DNA of 64,000 nt, from positions 2,655,287-2,719,286 of the forward strand of contig NC_030859.1 of the NCBI RefSeq assembly GCF_000208745.1. The letters are read 5' to 3'. Position numbers and translations under genes: made by a program. Shown here piece after piece: positions 58,633 through 64,000 of the stretch. The notes beneath the pieces were generated by a model. That model did no database searches. It was not told where the DNA came from and saw nothing but the letters and a program-made list of their open reading frames with translations. The DNA comes from Theobroma cacao (taxonomy: Eukaryota; Streptophyta; Magnoliopsida; Malvales; Malvaceae). Within the stretch, counting starts at the first letter, position 1. Each line of letters opens with the position of its first letter.

Positions 58633-60008
58633 AGGGATGGAAACATACACATCCTTTAGCATCAGCCTTTGCATAGATAGACGTTTTCAACATAAAATGT
58701 CGAGATGAATTTGAAAATTTTGATTGAATTTTTTGTGATTTATAGAGAAATGTTCATCTTCATACCCCCTGTCGCCATCCATGGCATCCTTCTGCTAATT
58801 ATTTTCATCTTCATCAAAAAATAAAAACGTTAACTTCAAATGCTTATTCACAATTAAATTCACGTCTTACTTAGGGTTGAACTAATAGGTTGACCCAAGT
58901 TTTTTTTTATTTATTTTTTCATTGAATGGTTCGATCTAATCTAACTCAATAAGTTCAGAAAGTTTTTAAAGATATTTTTTAAACACAAACATAAGATCAT
59001 CTATTAATTACATCAATTGATATTAAAAAAACATCACTTACTATTATTAATGTATAATTATTTAATAATAACTTTATAAGTATGTAAAATTTATCAAATA
59101 TTAATATAAAGTTTATATCTAAATAATAGATTTTTTCATGATTTTTCCTTATAATTAGAATATTTAATATTATAGAAACATTCTCATTAACGACCCACTA
59201 AGTCTAAGCCTACTCAAATGCATAAAGACAAGCATGTTTGTGATAAAAATTTTCGCTTTCCTACTCTGTCCTTTGTTCAATTGATCCTTGAAGATGAGAG
59301 ACACTGAGAGGGAAGAATGTAAGAAGAAGAAAATCTATCTTAATCCTTATCAATTGATTTTTCACCATACTTTTATTGTTAAGTAAATTTGGATAAGTTG
59401 AGTTCCAATGATTGAATATGATGTAGCCACAAGTGCTATCCAGCTTTCAATAGATATTTTAAAACCAGAAAAAATATTTCAAGAGATATTTTAAATATGA
59501 TATGCTTAAATATTGTATGGGTTCCCCATACAAAAATATTTATTTGATCGTATTGAAAAGGACTTTTAGATTGCAACTTGAAATAAACATTTATCTATAC
59601 AGAAATAAAATATTAATTTATTCTTATGGTAGGAACAAGAAGATTGACTCACAAACATCGACAATGACAGTTTAAAAATATAATCAATAAAGAATTTTGG
59701 TTAAAACCCAGTATACTGACCATTTCTGCGCGCGGAAAGTTTCTTTCACAAAGACAACTCCACCAATCAGGCAAGCAATATGGTACGCACAAGCAGATTT
59801 GGTCTGACAAAAGCAGATAGCACTTGCGCTTTTGACCAAATTAGGCAATTTCTTACTTGGAAAATTTCCTTGGAACCTCCAAGAGCACCTCATGTGTAGT
59901 TTGTTTACTAATTAAGTGTATCAAACCCTTGAAACACATTGTCTGCCTCATCATTCTCCCAATTTCCTTTTGTTTATAGCTCTTGTTATCCTTGTCAGAA
60001 TTCTCAAG
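58633..60008 (+). other. Duplicated spacer and promoter of fragment E
   Basis: 58633-59470 copies 50002-50850. About 59480-59820 is new AT-rich sequence. 59826-60008 matches the proximal promoter and leader of gene B and includes a W-box TTGACC at 59832-59837. No gene is contained. Confidence 0.6.
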
Positions 60009-60362
60009 ATGGATGAGCTTTATGAGAGGCTGCGAAGGGCTTCCCAAGCAGGAAATATCGATGCATTATATGCATTAATTCGAGAAGATGCATATCTTTT
60101 GGAAGGCATTGATCAGATACCATTCTTTGATACCCCACTGCACATAGCTGCAGCTGCCGGGCACACTGATTTTACCATGGAGATAATGAACTTGAAGTTA
60201 TCATTAGCTCTAAAGCTGAACAATGATGGCTTTAGCCCTATTCACCTTGTCTTGCAAAATGGGCAAGAAGAGACAGTCCTTGATCTCCTGGGAATGGATA
60301 AAGATCTCGTTCTAAATTTAAAAAAAAATATTAAAAGGACTAAAATAAAAACATTTTTCTAA
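60009..60362 (+). pseudogene. Ankyrin gene fragment E (5' part of a gene B copy)
   Basis: The start MDELYERLRRASQAGNIDAL and motifs TPLHIAAAAGH, SPIHLVLQNGQEETVLDLL follow gene B, without B's frameshift. After about 60315 the homology stops. The frame runs into an A-rich stretch that ends it at 60362, for 118 codons in all. There is no PGG domain and only about three ankyrin repeats. The sequence after it (about 60465 onward) is again the gene F/C promoter, so E sits as an insert between two copies of that spacer. Confidence 0.82.
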
Positions 60363-60469
60363 ATTTCAACGGAAGTTAAATGTGGACATTCAATAAAATT
60401 TCAAGCCTTTAAGCTTTCTGTCAAGCATAATGGCTTAAAACCACTGCCCTGCATTTACAAAGAAACTCT

Positions 60470-60961
60470 ATCTCAATCCTTATCAATTGATTTTTCTACC
60501 ATACTTTTATTGTGAAGTAAATTTGGATGAGTTGAGTTCCGATGCTTGAATATGATATAGCCACAAGTGCTATCCAGCTTTCAATAGATATTTTAAAACC
60601 AGAATAAAGTAGGAGAAAGCAAGAGTTATCGCTTCAGTGAATACTACTTTATATCCACGACTACTTTTTCTGTTTGGTAACCATTCTTGATTGGCCTTAA
60701 TTGACTGACACAACAGTGTCCTGCGCACCCTCTCTTTACTCTTTTAATCAATTGCTGTCAGTGGCCTTACGATTTACCGACCAATTTATCATTATTCTAA
60801 GCCTTATCACCTTACTATGTTTACTGGACGGAGGGGAACTGCTGAACTTTTTATTTTTATGAAGTGAAACCAATCCGAATGTCTCCAATGCTCTCTTAGT
60901 TATATGTGTCTTAATATCCTCTTCTATTTTCAGCACGTCTTTGTAATTTGGCTCTCCTCAT
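60470..60961 (+). promoter_or_regulatory. Promoter and leader of ankyrin gene F
   Basis: Shared with the region upstream of fragment C (about 50710-51121). It contains TTGACTGACA (W-box core TTGAC) near 60700. About 80 bp before the gene (60851-60931) is absent from the C copy. Confidence 0.5.
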
Positions 60962-62555
60962 ATGGATGAAAGTTTGAAGAGAGCTGCACGAGAAGGAAAT
61001 ATTGTTGAATTATATGCATCAATCCAAAGAGATGGAAATGTTTTGAGGCAGATTGATGAGATGGAGTTCGTTGACACTCCATTACACATGGCCGCAGCAG
61101 AAGGGTGCTTTGATTTTGCTATGGAGGTAATGATCTTAAAACCGTCGTTCGCTAGGAAGCTAAACCAAGAAGGCTTAAGCCCCATTCACCTTGCAGTGGA
61201 AAAGGGGCATAAAGAGCTGGCGCTACATCTCATGCAAAATGATAAAAATCTTGTCCGTGTCAAAGGAAGGCTGGGTGAGACTCCTTTGCACTACGCAGTA
61301 ACTGGAGCAGAAAACCTCGATCTCTTGGCCAGATTTCTAGAGGCTTGCCCTGAATGCATCCCAGATATGGCAACTACAAACCAGACTGCTTTGCACATTG
61401 CAACGAGAAACGATAACTTAGAAGCTCTTGAACTCCTATGTCGGATGCTTAGGAAGAGTGACTATTGTGAGGATGTGGTGAACCAGAAAGACAGGAATGG
61501 CGACACTGCCTTGCACATAGCTGCGCGCAATAATCAACCCAAGGTCCGATCTTTTCCCCTCTTAATTATTTTTACTTTTACCAAAAAAAGAATGGATTCT
61601 TTAATTTGGGATTGTATTTCACGGTCAATTGATTGTGGCTTTTGTTTGTCTCAAACTCTCTATCAAACAGATGCTCAAACTGCTATTAAAATGCAAGGCT
61701 GATAAGCTTGCGACCAATCAGGCTGGTAGGACGGCACTGGCAATTGCCTGCGAACTTAATAACAGAGAGAGCATTAAGATTCTGCGTGGTTGGCGAAGTG
61801 CAAAAGTTTTAAGCTATCAATATAAGATTCGGAAACAAATGTTTAAGACTGTGACAAAGGCATCAGAAGTAATTTTTCAAGGTATGGATAGTATATCAAG
61901 CGAGGATCGCAATGCCTTACTAGTAGTTTTAGGTTTGCTTCTAACAGCTACCTACCAAGCTAGTATTAGCCCGCCGGGTAGTGTTAGGCAAGGTGATGGC
62001 TCCTCAAACTCCGATTCCACTGTGGGCAAATCAGTCATGGATCAAGTTAATTTTCTTCTTTTCTATATTCCAGCCTGTACTGTCTTCCTAGTAGCGTTTT
62101 TCCTAACATTGGGCCTCCTTAGACCTTACCCCCATCGTTTCAAGACTGCTCTTCAAGTACTACTTGCATTTCTTGCTATATCTTTCAACGAAGCAATAAC
62201 TTTCATAGCACCAACTGATTTCGCGACGGATGTTATCAATTTGTTTTCAGTGTTGGTTTTTGTTTTAATGATGGTCATGTGTGTTGCTTATCGGGTATCA
62301 AAAGTTAGCGTTTTATTTCTAGGATGCTGGTTAGTGCCTGATCTGTATGGCCCATTGCAGATAGGAGCCTATTTAATTATAGGGTGTTGGTTATTTTTTA
62401 GTCTATATGATCCATTTTGGATAGGATCCATTGGAATTGTAGTATGCATTTTAGTACTATATGAGTTTATTCACAGCTGGATTGTAATTGCCATAGTTTC
62501 AGTACCCATGGTATTGCTTGCTTTGTTTCTATTGTGGTTAGAAGTAGTGCAATGA
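60962..62555 (+). CDS. Ankyrin-repeat PGG-domain membrane protein F (BDA1/ACD6-like)
   Basis: Two exons (60962-61543 and 61671-62555), one phase-0 intron, 488 residues. Ankyrin repeats: TPLHMAAAEGC (about 39), SPIHLAVEKGH (about 73), TPLHYAVTGAE (about 107), TALHIATRND (about 141), TALHIAARNN (about 181), TALAIACELNN. The PGG domain starts near 312 (EDRNALLVVLGLLLTATYQ, then SPPGSVRQ), followed by about five to six hydrophobic segments. The C-terminal region is longer and more hydrophobic than that of gene A. Intact reading frame, canonical splice sites (AAG/GT, CAG/ATG). As in A, a membrane role in defence signalling is inferred from family. It is the likely parent of fragment C and a possible donor for a converted patch in D. 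Confidence 0.88.
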
Positions 62556-64000
62556 GAACGTTGGCTGACATCGCACCCCTCAAGGCATACGGACACCTAA
62601 TGCTGAATGAGGATCTAAACGATGGCTGCTCCGGCATCTAGATATTTTTTATTTCCGGTTTTGTATCTTTTTTGTTGTATCATAATGTACCACCCATAAA
62701 TTCAATTCCTCCTGTATAAAATCATCTCCACTTTTTAGTGTATCTTTTTACTGTACTTTATTTCGCTTATAATATGTGCTGATATGTTATTAATACTGTT
62801 TTTGTTTTAAATTAAACTTTAGGCTTTCACTCATCATAAAAATTTCAAAAAAAATATGATGATATTAGCATTTATTGTAAATTATTTTATGTATAGTATT
62901 TTCGTTATAAAATTATGATTTCATTGAGAATGGGATAACTCTCCCAAGCAAAAACAAAAATGGGGGGTTTCAAGCCTTTATGGTACGTTTGGTTGGCGGA
63001 ATAGATAGGAATGGAATAAAATAGTTATTACGTGATAATAGAATGAAGTGGGAATAGAATAGAATAGTTATTACTTAGTTTGGTATGACAAAGGGAATAG
63101 ACCAGGAATAATTATTATGACTTATTGTAGTGTTTGGTTGGTAACAATAATTTTGGAATAAGAGAGGAATAGAAAATAAAAAGACAAAAACACCCTTTAT
63201 TATTTATATGACTATTTTTTATTAGATTTTTTAAATATTAATAATCTAGAATTTAATTAAAATATTAATAATAAATCATTTAAATATTAACATTTATTAT
63301 AGTTTAAATATTATTATGATTAATTTTATTTTATTTTATTTTAAATTTGTTTTGATTCGAATCATTGATTCGATATATAATTTTGTATGATTGTTTTTTA
63401 ATTATTTTTTATATAAAATTTTGAATTTGTCACTGTTGATGATGATAATCATGTACTCATTTTTCATTTTTAGATATAATATATATAGTGTTAATGTTTA
63501 ATTAATCATTCACTTTATCCGTAAATATAACAAAATGACAATCTTTGAAAGAATTCATAAATTTATCAAATTAAAAAAGCGTGTACAGATGAAATAAGGA
63601 AGCAAATTAAGAGAAACAGCCCATTACAACCATTGCAACCAAATTAAATCTTTGTTTCTCTCAACGTCTTGCTTTGCAACAGAATCCGCTCTATGGTTAC
63701 TGTATACACAAATAAGAATGCTCAAAATATTCTCAGAAAGCATACTTCGGTTAGTTGCCTAGGATATATAAAAAATGGATTTGCCTAATTTATTATTATT
63801 AAATTTCTACTATTTTAATTTTTAAATATTTAGTATAAATTGATTTATCAAAAAGCCCCGTGCCTTTCCATTTTGAGGGCTTATTCGATGGTGCGACTCG
63901 TTCTGCACCTTTTCCTTTAAAAACTTCTTGGTCTCAAACAAAAATGGAGTTAATTTCTAAATAAACTAATTACGTACCTCTAATTAGGGGTGAGTATCGG
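62556..64000. other. Intergenic region at the right end
   Basis: Presumed 3' region of gene F, then AT-rich spacer. At about 62980-63185 a cluster of GGAATAGAATAG-like words lies between two GTTTGGTTGG phrases (62989 and 63134), as in some non-autonomous plant DNA elements, but no clear ends were found. No gene is supported. Confidence 0.4.

Noticed and set aside
61629..61702. Overlapping open frames across the gene F intron suggesting a frameshift
   Set aside because: A normal phase-0 intron (61544-61670) joins the two frames exactly, as in genes A and D.
62980..63185. GGAATAGAATAG-rich block as a defined MITE
   Set aside because: It resembles known plant repeat wording, but neither terminal inverted repeats nor a target duplication could be fixed, so it is only mentioned under the spacer.
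1..64000. Prokaryote-type systems (CRISPR, operons, phage, toxin-antitoxin)
   Set aside because: The window is plant nuclear DNA with spliced genes; no regularly spaced identical repeats or operon layout were seen.

Overview
This window is nuclear DNA from a dicot flowering plant. The genes are split by GT-AG introns, the spacers are AT-rich, there are Ty1/copia and LINE remnants, and the proteins match land-plant families (TIP aquaporin, CrRLK1L kinase, chloroplast PsbP-like proteins, ABCB transporter, ankyrin-PGG proteins). The species cannot be fixed from the sequence. Exon structures below were assembled by eye from splice signals, reading phase and remembered family sequences; no search was run.

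Left part (1-15 kb): a strand-asymmetric, repeat-like first kilobase; an F-box/LRR gene (3.2-4.9 kb); a relic of a TIP aquaporin exon (about 6.25 kb) beside an intact three-exon TIP1;3-like gene (7.3-9.0 kb, minus); and a complete but defective Ty1/copia element with a 5-bp target duplication (11.2-15.2 kb).

Middle part (15-37 kb) is a conserved gene block: CrRLK1L receptor kinase (minus), PPL2/PnsL1 (plus), an 11-exon ABCB6/ABCB20-type transporter (minus, 8 kb) and PPL1 (plus). PPL2 and PPL1 are thylakoid-lumen PsbP-like proteins whose last four exons have identical lengths, and they bracket the transporter. In Arabidopsis the same genes are split between two paralogous segments (At2g39360, At2g39470, At2g39480 and At3g55320, At3g55330), so this order looks ancestral.

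Right part (38-64 kb) is a decaying tandem cluster of BDA1/ACD6-like ankyrin-PGG membrane proteins. It consists of two segmentally duplicated units about 16 kb apart. Two genes look intact (A at 38.7 kb, F at 61.0 kb). One is shortened by a late nonsense codon (D at 55.1 kb). One is split by a second copia element and further decayed (B at 42.1 kb). Two are 5' fragments (C at 51.1 kb, E at 60.0 kb), and two PGG-domain tails are orphaned (49.5 and 58.2 kb). LINE fragments, copied promoters with W-boxes, a copied piece of the PPL1 3' flank and a palindromic array of degenerate 20-25-bp units (53.2-53.6 kb) lie between them. The pattern is birth-and-death evolution of an immunity-type gene family by unequal exchange, transposon insertion and probable gene conversion.

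I found no tRNA, rRNA, CRISPR or other prokaryote-type features. The most notable items are the ankyrin-PGG cluster with its mosaic paralogues, the copia element that kept a 900-codon frame after losing most of its reverse transcriptase, and the PPL2-ABCB-PPL1 block.
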